Shown: in pieces, positions 52,828 to 60,755 of the stretch
How positions within the stretch are numbered: the first letter of the stretch is position 1
How the letters are laid out: each line of letters opens with the position of its first letter
Assembly: GCF_023205015.1 (NCBI RefSeq)
Contig: NZ_CP096258.1
Span: 1,860,001-1,924,000 of the forward strand
Length of the DNA stretch: 64,000 nucleotides
Direction of reading: 5' to 3'
From: Providencia rettgeri
GTDB taxonomy: Bacteria > Pseudomonadota > Gammaproteobacteria > Enterobacterales > Enterobacteriaceae
Program-made: the position numbers and the translations under genes
Notes under the pieces: model-generated
Told to the model about the DNA's origin: nothing
The model's database searches: none
What the model saw: the letters and a program-made list of their open reading frames with translations, nothing else

Positions 52828-53790
52828 ATGGATAGATCACAAACATCTTCCGAAATCGAGCTACTGACTGAAATTGCGATAGCTTATTATCGTGATGAAA
52901 TTACTCAGGAAGAGATCGCCAATAAGTTTGGTATATCGCGAATTAAGGTAGGGCGCTTACTCAAGCGGGCAAAGGAAGAAGGTATTGTAGAGATCAATGT
53001 TCGCTATCATCCTATTTTTAGCACTCAGTTAGAACAACAGTTACTTTCTCGCTTCCCGATTTCCCGTGCATTGATTGCCCTCGACCATCCCGACGAAGAA
53101 GAGCAACGTTACCAAGTCGGCACTCTCGTCGCTAACTATTTATCAACAACGTTACGAGACAATATGATAGTCACGGTCGGCCAAGGTCGCAATGTTGCGG
53201 TAGTAGCTGATAGCGGTGGGGCCGTCCCTGAAAAAGATTGCCGTTTTATTTGTGGGATAGGCGGAACCCATCGCCCAGGTGATTCCATTAATGCGGATCA
53301 TATCAGTCGTCGTTTAGCTAAAAAGTTTGGCGGAACTAGCGAAACCCTATACGCCCCAGCTTATGTTGAAAATAACGAATTAAAGCAAGCGTTTATGAAA
53401 AATGGCACCATTAAGGAAACCTTAGATCGTGCCCGTAAAGCGGATATTGCTTTAATTGGTATTGGCGATATGAATGAAGATAGCTATATGGTCAAACTAG
53501 GCTGGTTTACACCACGTGAAATCGTTGATGCGAGCTTGAACCAAGGGGTGATTGGCGATATCGCGGGATATGATTTTTTCAATGCACAAGGGCAACATGT
53601 AGATACAGTGATGAATGACCGAGTGATTGGTCTAAGCATTGATGAACTCAGAAAAATCCCCTGTGTAATCGCAATTGCATCAGAGTCATCAAAAGCAATG
53701 GCGATTATGGGAGCGCTACGTACGGGGGCGATTGATATTATTGCGACGAGTGCGAGTAATGTGCGGACGATTTTAAAGATGTCCCAATAG
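52828..53790 (+). CDS. SorC-family transcriptional regulator (EryD-like)
   Basis: 320 residues. N-terminal helix-turn-helix at 14-50 (IAIAYYRDEITQEEIANKFGISRIKVGRLLKRAKEEG), then the SorC sugar-binding domain with VTVGQGRNVAVVADS, FICGIGGTHRPGDSINADHI, and the effector-site region GIGDMNEDSYM. EryD, the erythritol regulator of Brucella and Rhizobium, is in this family. Its place at the end of the tetritol module makes it the likely regulator of that module and the likely reader of the TTGAACATATGT sites. Start ATG with AAAGAGGA upstream. Confidence 0.88.
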   Translation: MDRSQTSSEIELLTEIAIAYYRDEITQEEIANKFGISRIKVGRLLKRAKEEGIVEINVRYHPIFSTQLEQQLLSRFPISRALIALDHPDEEEQRYQVGTLVANYLSTTLRDNMIVTVGQGRNVAVVADSGGAVPEKDCRFICGIGGTHRPGDSINADHISRRLAKKFGGTSETLYAPAYVENNELKQAFMKNGTIKETLDRARKADIALIGIGDMNEDSYMVKLGWFTPREIVDASLNQGVIGDIAGYDFFNAQGQHVDTVMNDRVIGLSIDELRKIPCVIAIASESSKAMAIMGALRTGAIDIIATSASNVRTILKMSQ

Positions 53791-53793
53791 CTC

Positions 53794-54080
53794 GTCATAC
53801 TTCAAGCTGTCGCGTTGTTGACTACGCTCATTCGCATTAGTCACATACTTGTGTATGCTCCTAATGACTCATTCACTTGTCGCCTAGCGACAACTTGAAT
53901 TATTTAGAGCTATTATTTTGTCATACTTCAAGCTGTCGCGTTGTTGACTACGCTCATTCGTATTAGTCACATACTTGTGTATGCTCCTAATGACTCATTC
54001 ACTTGTCGCCTAGCGACAACTTGAATTATTTAGAGCTATTATTTTGTCATACTTCAAGCTGTCGCGTTGTTGACGACACT
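53794..54080. repeat. Tandem ERIC-like repeats: two full 126-base units and a partial third
   Basis: Units begin at 53794, 53920 and 54046 with TCATACTTCAAGCTGTCGCG and run 126 bases; the first two differ by a single base that I can see, and the third diverges after about 30 bases. The end CAACTTGAATTATTT and internal ACTTGTGTATGCTCCTAATGA match the layout of enterobacterial ERIC (IRU) elements, which are about 127-base imperfect palindromes. Non-autonomous and without coding content. Tandem arrangement with exact period is unusual. Confidence 0.82.
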
Positions 54081-54189
54081 CACTTATTCGTTTTCTGCTT
54101 AGTTATGACTCCTAACTATTTAGGGTATCTATCATAAATTAGGTTTGCATCACCTAATTAGTTGCCTTATTATTTTTATGTAAACCTTT

Positions 54190-54247
54190 GGGAGATGGCA
54201 TTCCTCCTCATGTGAAACCGCCCGCAGAGGGCTGATGATGCCTACGC
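54190..54247 (+). promoter_or_regulatory. Fluoride riboswitch (crcB motif) controlling crcB
   Basis: Carries the conserved pieces of the crcB RNA in order: GGGAGATGGCATTCCTCC, then AACCGCCC, then GGGCTGATGATGCCTACG, forming the known pseudoknotted aptamer. It is directly upstream of crcB. Between the aptamer and crcB, CCTACG (54241-54246) can pair with CGTAGG (54271-54276) and GCCC with GGGC (54284-54300), which could form the expression platform. Expected to turn crcB on when fluoride is bound. Confidence 0.93.
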
Positions 54248-54361
54248 TAACCTTTTCAATGAATAGGGTACGTAGGTATTATGTGCCCTGGATTTTGGGC
54301 ATAAATGCGGCAATAGGAAACTTTCCTTTCATTTATCCCACCAATATTAAAGGAAGTTTCT

Positions 54362-54742
54362 ATGTACGCCTCTTTATTTGCAATCGCGATTGGTTCTGTT
54401 CTTGGTGGATGGCTAAGATGGTTTGTTAGCCTAAGACTTAATCATCTTTACCCAAATATTCCTCTAGGTACCGTCGCAGTCAATTTGGTTGGCGGCTTTG
54501 TCATTGGGTTTGCCATTTCGTATTTTGCCAATGCAAATATTAGCCCCGCTTATAAATTATTCATTGTAACTGGTTTCTGTGGTGCATTTACCACCTTTTC
54601 GACCTTTTCACTTGAAGTCTTGGTATTGATCCAAGAAGGTAAATTGGGTTTTGCCATTAGTACCATCGCCATCCATGTGATTGGCGCCCTGATCTTTACC
54701 TTGCTTGGAATGTTATGCCATCACTGGTTAGCACAGGGGTGA
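54362..54742 (+). CDS. crcB: Fluoride ion exporter CrcB/FluC
   Basis: 126 residues, four transmembrane helices. Small dual-topology fluoride channel that lowers cytosolic fluoride. Family signatures GGWLRWFVSLRL, GTVAVNLVGGFVIGF (with the conserved Asn), and the central TGFCGAFTTFSTFSLE, containing the Na-binding and Phe-box region, are present. ATG after AAAGGAAG. Controlled by the fluoride riboswitch upstream. Its last 15 bases overlap the 3' end of the converging regulator gene. Confidence 0.95.
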   Translation: MYASLFAIAIGSVLGGWLRWFVSLRLNHLYPNIPLGTVAVNLVGGFVIGFAISYFANANISPAYKLFIVTGFCGAFTTFSTFSLEVLVLIQEGKLGFAISTIAIHVIGALIFTLLGMLCHHWLAQG

Positions 54743-55690
54743 TTTATTAGCTAACAAATGATGTGCAGTAGCTTCATCGGTCACTAAACCTGTTACCCAA
54801 CCACCATTCATAACAGCTTGAATTGCTTTCGTTTTGTGTGTGCCACCCGCAAATGCGATCACCGGTTTATTCGGGGAACGGAAAAGCGGAACACTGGTGT
54901 GTGTGGCATCTAACGCGGTAGAAAGCCGTTCACCGTTAGCTTGGATAAAATGCCCCAGTAACTCCGCGGTCACCCCTTTTTCTAACAACATTTCCATTTG
55001 TTCATCCGTGACGAAACCTTCAGAATTGAGTGGGCATCCTTTACCGACTTCGCCAATGCCAATAAAAGTGATGTCCGCATTCAGTGCTTTTTCGGTAACT
55101 TCTTTATACACGCGATGTTGGCACCACATTGCTTTATCTTCTGGGCTATCGGCGTACAGTGGCGCAGGTAGAATATAGTGCCGGCACTGTAATTTTTCTG
55201 CAAAGCGCAATGGGATATCATAGCGAGTTGCTGAGCTATCACGAGCAATCGCACCAATTAGTGAAACACATTGGTGCTGGGCGGTTTCTAGGTAAGGAAG
55301 GGCATCAATAATACTGCGTAATGTTCTACCTGAACCAATACCTATAACTTGGGGTTTATCGGGTTCGATTAATTGTTCCATCAGTTCAGCACCGGCCACT
55401 GAAATCATGTCGAGCGTGGCTTCTGTATCAAGTTGACCTGACGGGACAACAAAGCAATGTGTTAGGTGATACTTTTGCTGGATTTGATTAGCGAGTCTTA
55501 AACACTCCGTAATCGGGTGTGTGATTTGCACCTGAACCATACCTTGCTCTTTTGCTAGTGAGATAAGGCGCTGGGCGACTTGTCTTGATAGCCCAAGTTC
55601 ATGCGCAATTTCTTGTTGTGTTTTACCTGCCACAAAATATAGCCATGCCGCACGCGCAGCTTGTTCCATTTTTTTTAATTCTTTCTGCAT
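54728..55690 (-). CDS. dalR: SorC-family regulator of the D-arabitol operon (DalR)
   Basis: 320 residues from the ATG at 55690, which has AGGAGAACGTCC in front; an earlier in-frame ATG (55732) has no such site. Helix-turn-helix near residues 10-50 (AWLYFVAGKTQQEIAHELGLSRQVAQRLISLAKEQG), SorC sensor domain with IGIGSGRTLRSIIDALP and FIGIGEVGKGCPLNSEGF. It is divergent from dalD, with a perfect GGGCATATGCCC palindrome between them, matching the expected control of D-arabitol genes. It converges on crcB with a 15-base overlap. Confidence 0.85.
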   Translation of the reverse strand: MQKELKKMEQAARAAWLYFVAGKTQQEIAHELGLSRQVAQRLISLAKEQGMVQVQITHPITECLRLANQIQQKYHLTHCFVVPSGQLDTEATLDMISVAGAELMEQLIEPDKPQVIGIGSGRTLRSIIDALPYLETAQHQCVSLIGAIARDSSATRYDIPLRFAEKLQCRHYILPAPLYADSPEDKAMWCQHRVYKEVTEKALNADITFIGIGEVGKGCPLNSEGFVTDEQMEMLLEKGVTAELLGHFIQANGERLSTALDATHTSVPLFRSPNKPVIAFAGGTHKTKAIQAVMNGGWVTGLVTDEATAHHLLANKSPLC

Positions 55691-55814
55691 GGACGTTCTC
55701 CTGCTGGTTTCGCTTATTGTAATTCTGGGCAATTGTTTATTAAAAGGGCAAAAGTCAATAGTGTGAGCATTATCGCAGTAATTGTGATCAGATTGAAACT
55801 AAAATATAACAAAC

Positions 55815-55826
55815 GGGCATATGCCC
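55815..55826. promoter_or_regulatory. Putative DalR operator
   Basis: Perfect 12-base palindrome GGGCATATGCCC in the dalR/dalD divergent gap (55691-55867), 42 bases before the dalD start. Its CATATG core also appears in the tetritol operator, as expected for two SorC-type regulators. Confidence 0.6.
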
Positions 55827-55867
55827 AATAAAATAGCAATTATTTAATTTTAGGTTAAGGAGTCACA

Positions 55868-57256
55868 ATGTTAAAGCAGAAATCAGTGTGGATGCACATC
55901 GGTGCTGGGTCATTTCATCGTGCTCACCAAGCGTGGTATTTGCACCGCTTGATCCAACAAGGGGATGATAGTTGGTCAATTGCCTTAGGGAATATTCGCA
56001 ATGATACGAATTCATTGCTTGATAACTTAACCAAGCAAAATGGGGAATATACCCTTGAAACTGTTTCACCTGAAGGTGAGCGCCATTATGAAAAAATCAC
56101 TTCAGTGCGTAAAGTATTGCATTGGGATGAGAATTTAAGCCAGTTAGTCGAACAAGGCCGTGATAAAGCAACACGCGTGATAGCCTTCACGGTCACGGAG
56201 GCGGGCTATTATTTAACCCCACAGCATGAATTAGATGCAGAACAGCCAGATGTTAAAGCAGACTTAACGGGCAAAATGAGCACCATATATGGTGCGTTAA
56301 CGCATATTTTACGTGCACGTTTAGCTGCGCATGGTGAACCCGTAACCTTATTAAACTGTGATAATTTACGCCATAACGGTGAGCGTTTCAGACATGGCTT
56401 TTTATCTTTCTTACAGCTAAAAGGTGAAAGTGAGTTATATCAGTGGGTGAAAGAACATACCCGTTCACCGAACACTATGGTGGATAGGATCACCCCTCGG
56501 CCAACATCAGATGTGGCTGAGCGTGTTAAACAACAAACGGGTTGGGATGATAAAGCTCCTGTTATGGGGGAAGCATTCATTCAGTGGGTGATTGAAGATG
56601 ACTTTATTAATGGGCGCCCTGCATTAGAAAATGTCGATGTAGAAATGGTTGAATCCGTTTTACCGTGGGAAGAAGCAAAAATTCGTATTCTGAATGCGAG
56701 CCACAGTTGCATTGCTTGGGCTGGAACCTTAATTGGTTTGAGCTTTATTGATGAAAGTACCCGCCAATCCGCTATCAAACAAATGGCATGGAATTATGTC
56801 ACATATGACGTGATACCGTCATTGTCACCGAGCCCTCTCGATTTAGAACAATACCGCGATGTGGTACTCGCACGCTTTAGTAACCCTTATATTCAGGATA
56901 CTAACCAGCGTGTTGCCGCTGATGGTTTATCAAAAATTCCCGGTTTTATCACGCCAACATTGCAAGAATGCTATCAGCGCCAGCAAACTCCAGCCGCGAC
57001 AGCGGTGCTTCCTGCTTTATTCTTCGTGTTTTTACAGCGCTGGGCTCGTGGTGAATTACCGTATGAATATCAGGATGGCGTGTTAGATGTACCGCTATAT
57101 CAAAAAATGATGAATAGCAGTGACGCATTGTCGCAATTTGTCTCAAGTGACATGCTGTTCGGCTCACTCGCTCATTCTACTGAATTTCACGAATTGATGA
57201 GCAACACGGTTGAAAAAGTTGAAAATTGGCTCAAGTCACCTCAACAACCTCTGTAA
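55868..57256 (+). CDS. dalD: D-arabinitol 4-dehydrogenase DalD
   Basis: 462 residues; oxidises D-arabitol to D-xylulose with NAD. Member of the long-chain mannitol dehydrogenase family: N-terminal cofactor motif WMHIGAGSFHRAHQAWYL, TVTEAGYYL near 110, LLNCDNLRHNG near 163, and the catalytic Lys-x-Arg-Ile-Leu-Asn-x3-His pattern in AKIRILNASHSCIAW near 270-284. Close to Klebsiella DalD (455 residues). First gene of dalD-dalK-dalT; ATG after GGTTAAGGAGTCACA. Confidence 0.93.
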   Translation: MLKQKSVWMHIGAGSFHRAHQAWYLHRLIQQGDDSWSIALGNIRNDTNSLLDNLTKQNGEYTLETVSPEGERHYEKITSVRKVLHWDENLSQLVEQGRDKATRVIAFTVTEAGYYLTPQHELDAEQPDVKADLTGKMSTIYGALTHILRARLAAHGEPVTLLNCDNLRHNGERFRHGFLSFLQLKGESELYQWVKEHTRSPNTMVDRITPRPTSDVAERVKQQTGWDDKAPVMGEAFIQWVIEDDFINGRPALENVDVEMVESVLPWEEAKIRILNASHSCIAWAGTLIGLSFIDESTRQSAIKQMAWNYVTYDVIPSLSPSPLDLEQYRDVVLARFSNPYIQDTNQRVAADGLSKIPGFITPTLQECYQRQQTPAATAVLPALFFVFLQRWARGELPYEYQDGVLDVPLYQKMMNSSDALSQFVSSDMLFGSLAHSTEFHELMSNTVEKVENWLKSPQQPL

Positions 57257-57267
57257 GGAGAAAGGCG

Positions 57268-58737
57268 ATGTACCTCGGAATTGACCTAGGCACTTCAGAA
57301 CTTAAGGCTGTATTAATTAATGCTCAGGGCGAAATTGTTGCCTCAAGCCATATGGCATTAACCGTACAAAGGCCACATTCTCAGTGGGCCGAGCAATCGC
57401 CAGATAGCTGGTGGGAAGCCACCAACGCAGTTGCGGCTACGTTGCGACAAAAATCCCCAGAAGCATGGGCGGCGGTAAAAGCAATTGGCTTATCAGGCCA
57501 AATGCATGGTGCGGTACTGCTTGATGAGCAAAATCAAGTGCTGCGTGATTGTATCTTATGGAATGACACCCGCAGTGCGAAAGAATGCGAATGGCTGATG
57601 GAGAATTACCCCGAGTTTCTAACCATTGGCGCTAATTTGGTGATGCCAGGTTTCACAGCGCCCAAATTATTGTGGGTTGCACGTCATGAGCCTGAAATAT
57701 TCAAGCAGGTTGCTAAGGTATTGCTTCCTAAAGATTATCTGCGTTGGAAAATGACGGGGTTATTTACCAGTGACATGTCCGATGCCTCAGGTACATTATG
57801 GCTAGATGTGGCTAAGCGTGATTGGTCTGATGAACTATTGGCTGCAACTAATCTAACTCGTGAACAAATGCCTTCTTTAGTTGAAGGTGCTGAAAAAAGC
57901 GGTGTGTTACGGGCGGATTTAGCTTCCCAATGGGGGCTTAGCGCCGATGTAATTATCGCGGGTGGAGGCGGTGATAATGCGGCTTCTGCTGTTGGTGTTG
58001 GTGCGGTTAATGACGGTGATGCTCTAATTTCCTTGGGCACCTCTGGCGTCATTTTTGTGGTTAATAATCAGCTACAAGCCGCACCACACCAAGGCGTCCA
58101 TGCTTTTGCCCATGCATTGCCAAATCGTTGGCACCAAATGAGTGTGATGTTAAGTGCTGCCAACTGTTTGCGTTGGCTTTGCCAGCTTCTTTCCACAACG
58201 GAAAATCAGCTAATGGATGAAGTGGGGCAATTGACCGATGACCAGAAAAAGCAAGCTCCGGTATTTCTGCCTTACCTCTCAGGGGAACGAACGCCCCATA
58301 ATGACCCTTATGCTATGGGCTCATTTTTTGCGTTGAGAAATGAAACAACTCGGGCCCAGCTTGGTTATGCAGTGATTGAAGGAGTAACCTTTGCTCTGGC
58401 AGATGGCATGCAAGTACTTAAACAAACGGGGACGCAAGTAAGCCGCTGTAGTTTAACAGGAGGCGGTGCGCGCAGCCCAGTTTGGGCGCAGCTGATTGCG
58501 GATGTTATCGATATACCGATTGTGACCCACCCAGCGAGTTCATCAGGGGCTTTAGGTGCGGCTCGTCTGGCATGGCTGGCGGATGGCGGCAATACAGAAA
58601 TGGTGTGCCAAAAACCAGAAGTGTTGAATACCTATTTACCACAAAAACAGTACCAAACTTGGTTAAATCAACGGCTCGATGCTTTCCGCTTATTATATCA
58701 ACAGCAAAAACAAGCAAGAGAATTATTGCCTCAGTAG
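57268..58737 (+). CDS. dalK: D-xylulose kinase DalK (XylB-type, FGGY family)
   Basis: 489 residues from the ATG at 57268, preceded by TAAGGAGAAAGGCG; an upstream in-frame start would add 14 residues from the dalD tail. Phosphorylates D-xylulose to D-xylulose 5-phosphate. Motifs: MYLGIDLGTSELKAVLI, the substrate block IGLSGQMHGAVLL near 75, NDTRSAKEC, catalytic Asp in IIAGGGGDNAASAVGVG, and ATP motif LTGGGARSPVWAQLIAD near 405. Eleven bases after dalD. Its product enters the pentose phosphate pathway. Confidence 0.93.
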   Translation: MYLGIDLGTSELKAVLINAQGEIVASSHMALTVQRPHSQWAEQSPDSWWEATNAVAATLRQKSPEAWAAVKAIGLSGQMHGAVLLDEQNQVLRDCILWNDTRSAKECEWLMENYPEFLTIGANLVMPGFTAPKLLWVARHEPEIFKQVAKVLLPKDYLRWKMTGLFTSDMSDASGTLWLDVAKRDWSDELLAATNLTREQMPSLVEGAEKSGVLRADLASQWGLSADVIIAGGGGDNAASAVGVGAVNDGDALISLGTSGVIFVVNNQLQAAPHQGVHAFAHALPNRWHQMSVMLSAANCLRWLCQLLSTTENQLMDEVGQLTDDQKKQAPVFLPYLSGERTPHNDPYAMGSFFALRNETTRAQLGYAVIEGVTFALADGMQVLKQTGTQVSRCSLTGGGARSPVWAQLIADVIDIPIVTHPASSSGALGAARLAWLADGGNTEMVCQKPEVLNTYLPQKQYQTWLNQRLDAFRLLYQQQKQARELLPQ

Positions 58738-58827
58738 GCAATTGTGGCGGTGTTTCCCTACACATCACCGCCACAGTTATCTCTTCGCGATTGATTAAAA
58801 TAACAAAATTAGAATGAGGAAACTGCA

Positions 58828-60117
58828 ATGGAACAGAAGCAGTATTGGCTTGGTCTACCTAAGCATTTGTTCTGGGGTTTTATTGCCATCGCTATTTTTA
58901 TGAGTGGTGATGGCTTTGAAATGGCTTTTTTATCGAAACATATCACTGATTTAGGGTTTACACCGGCACAATCAGCGATGGTATTTACTGTCTATGGCTT
59001 AATGGCAGCCGTTGCCGCATGGGCATCTGGCGTCGTAGCTGAAATTATCACCCCCCTAAAAGCCATGATGATCGGGTTTATTCTCTGGATTGTCATGCAT
59101 GCCTTATTTATGGCATTTGGCTTAGGCATGAAAAGCTACGGTATGATGTTGTTATTCTATGGGATCCGTGGGCTAGCTTATCCCTTGTTTATCTATTCAT
59201 TTATGATGATGTTAGTGCAAGTCATCCCTCGAGCGCATCTTGCTGCTGCCACGGGGTGGTTCTGGGCGATGTATTCTGTCGGAATTGGCGTGATTGGGAG
59301 CTATTTACCCAGTTTTTCAATTCCAATGATAGGGGAGACAGGAACATTATGGATGGCCATTGGTTGGGTCGCTATTGGTGGTGCAATTGCGTATTTTAGC
59401 CTACGCAATGTTCCAGTTGACCGCTCTAAAGTCAATTTACCGATGAAAGATAAAATGGCCGAATTATCGCGGGCTGCCACCATTTTATTTACCAACAAAG
59501 ACATCTTTATGGCGAGTTTAATCCGTATTATCAATACAATCTCATTGTTTGGTTTTGCGATTATTATGCCATTACTGTTTGTTGACCGTTTAGGGTTTAC
59601 CATTTCTGAATGGTTACAGATTTGGGCTGTTTTCTTCTTTGTGACTATTTTTACGAATATTTTTTGGGGAATTGTTGGTGAACATATTGGGTGGGTTCGT
59701 CAGGTCAGGTGGTTTGGTTGCCTAGGTATGGCAATATCTAGCCTGATGTTCTATTACTTACCGGTTTATTTTGGCCATAATTTTGCGATTGCTTTAATAC
59801 CTGCGATTTTACTGGGGATCTTTGTGGCTGCATTTGTTCCAATGACGGCGGTATTCCCAAGTATTGAGCCACACCATAAAGGTGCTGCGGTCTCAATTTA
59901 TAACCTTTCAGCGGGGCTGAGTAATTTTGCTGCACCGGCAATAGCCAGTTTAGTATTACCTTTCTTTGATATTGTGGGCGTTGTTTGGGCATATACAGGT
60001 TTGTATCTCTTTGCAGGAATACTGACATTTTTTATTAAAGTGCCACAACCTGGATTTGAAAATAATCGCAAAATAAAATCAGTGAAGTCGATGACAGAAC
60101 AACAAACCAGTCATTAA
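58828..60117 (+). CDS. dalT: D-arabinitol transporter DalT (MFS)
   Basis: 429 residues, 12 helices. Imports D-arabitol by proton symport. Blocks shared with Klebsiella RbtT/DalT: HLFWGFIAIAIFMSGDGFEMAFLSKHI, MVFTVYGLMAAVAAWASGVVAEI, FYGIRGLAYPLFIYSFMMM (each shown in parts of the first four helices), and EPHHKGAAVSIYNLSAGLSNF in the second half. It is also a paralogue of the carrier at 49721. Third gene of the dal operon, 90 bases after dalK, with GAATGAGGAAACTGCA before its ATG. Terminator at 60141. Confidence 0.92.
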   Translation: MEQKQYWLGLPKHLFWGFIAIAIFMSGDGFEMAFLSKHITDLGFTPAQSAMVFTVYGLMAAVAAWASGVVAEIITPLKAMMIGFILWIVMHALFMAFGLGMKSYGMMLLFYGIRGLAYPLFIYSFMMMLVQVIPRAHLAAATGWFWAMYSVGIGVIGSYLPSFSIPMIGETGTLWMAIGWVAIGGAIAYFSLRNVPVDRSKVNLPMKDKMAELSRAATILFTNKDIFMASLIRIINTISLFGFAIIMPLLFVDRLGFTISEWLQIWAVFFFVTIFTNIFWGIVGEHIGWVRQVRWFGCLGMAISSLMFYYLPVYFGHNFAIALIPAILLGIFVAAFVPMTAVFPSIEPHHKGAAVSIYNLSAGLSNFAAPAIASLVLPFFDIVGVVWAYTGLYLFAGILTFFIKVPQPGFENNRKIKSVKSMTEQQTSH

Positions 60118-60140
60118 TTTACTTTATCTAATATTTATCG

Positions 60141-60171
60141 AGTCCTGTAGATAGTGAATATCTATGGGGCT
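60141..60171 (+). terminator. Terminator of the dal operon
   Basis: AGTCCTGTAGATA (60141-60153) pairs with TATCTATGGGGCT (60159-60171) through G-T wobbles, five-base loop, then TTTCTTTAT. Confidence 0.7.
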
Positions 60172-60755
60172 TTTCTTTATTTAAAGAAACGCTATTGTCG
60201 TGACAAAGTAAATTGCAGATGAAGGGATATCGTCCTTTACAACAGCAATATAAAGAGAAACGGTTTAAAAAGAAAATAAAGTAGAATATTTCCTATAAAT
60301 AGAAATATGATTCATATTTATAAGGTGATTTTTTATCTTGTTGCGATTTTTATTGAAAATACAGCACTAGACAATAGAATATAATTTCATAGACTAAAAA
60401 ACAATCTATAGTCAATTCGTTTATTAAAAGAAATTTAAATGACATAAAATATTAGATTACAAACCTGCATTTAGAGAATGTTAAGGCACTTACCCATTTC
60501 GATGTTATATCTGACTATTAAATTCACTGTATACCTTTATTCCAAGCAATTTAAATCCTGTTTGACTCTCTATACATCTGAATTTTCGGTGTTATGATGA
60601 ATTTTGTTGCAATTTTGTATGTTTGCAGCGAAATACTCTCTACATTGGTGTTTTGTTGTGCCAAATAAAATTTATAATCTAATCCTAATTAAAATTAATA
60701 GTTTTCAATACCAAAAAATAATCTAATAAAAAAAGATAAGTGCGGGGAAAAAGTT
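60172..60755. other. AT-rich intergenic region before the transporter/amidohydrolase operon
   Basis: About 580 bases with no plausible gene. It should contain the promoter of the operon starting at 60756; a TTGTGCC-AAATAAAATTTATAATCTAAT stretch near 60655-60680 has promoter-like boxes. Nothing else stands out. Confidence 0.4.

Noticed and set aside
53794..54080. Regular direct repeats considered as a CRISPR array.
   Set aside because: The units are 126 bases and contiguous, with no unique spacers, and their ends match ERIC elements; no cas genes nearby.
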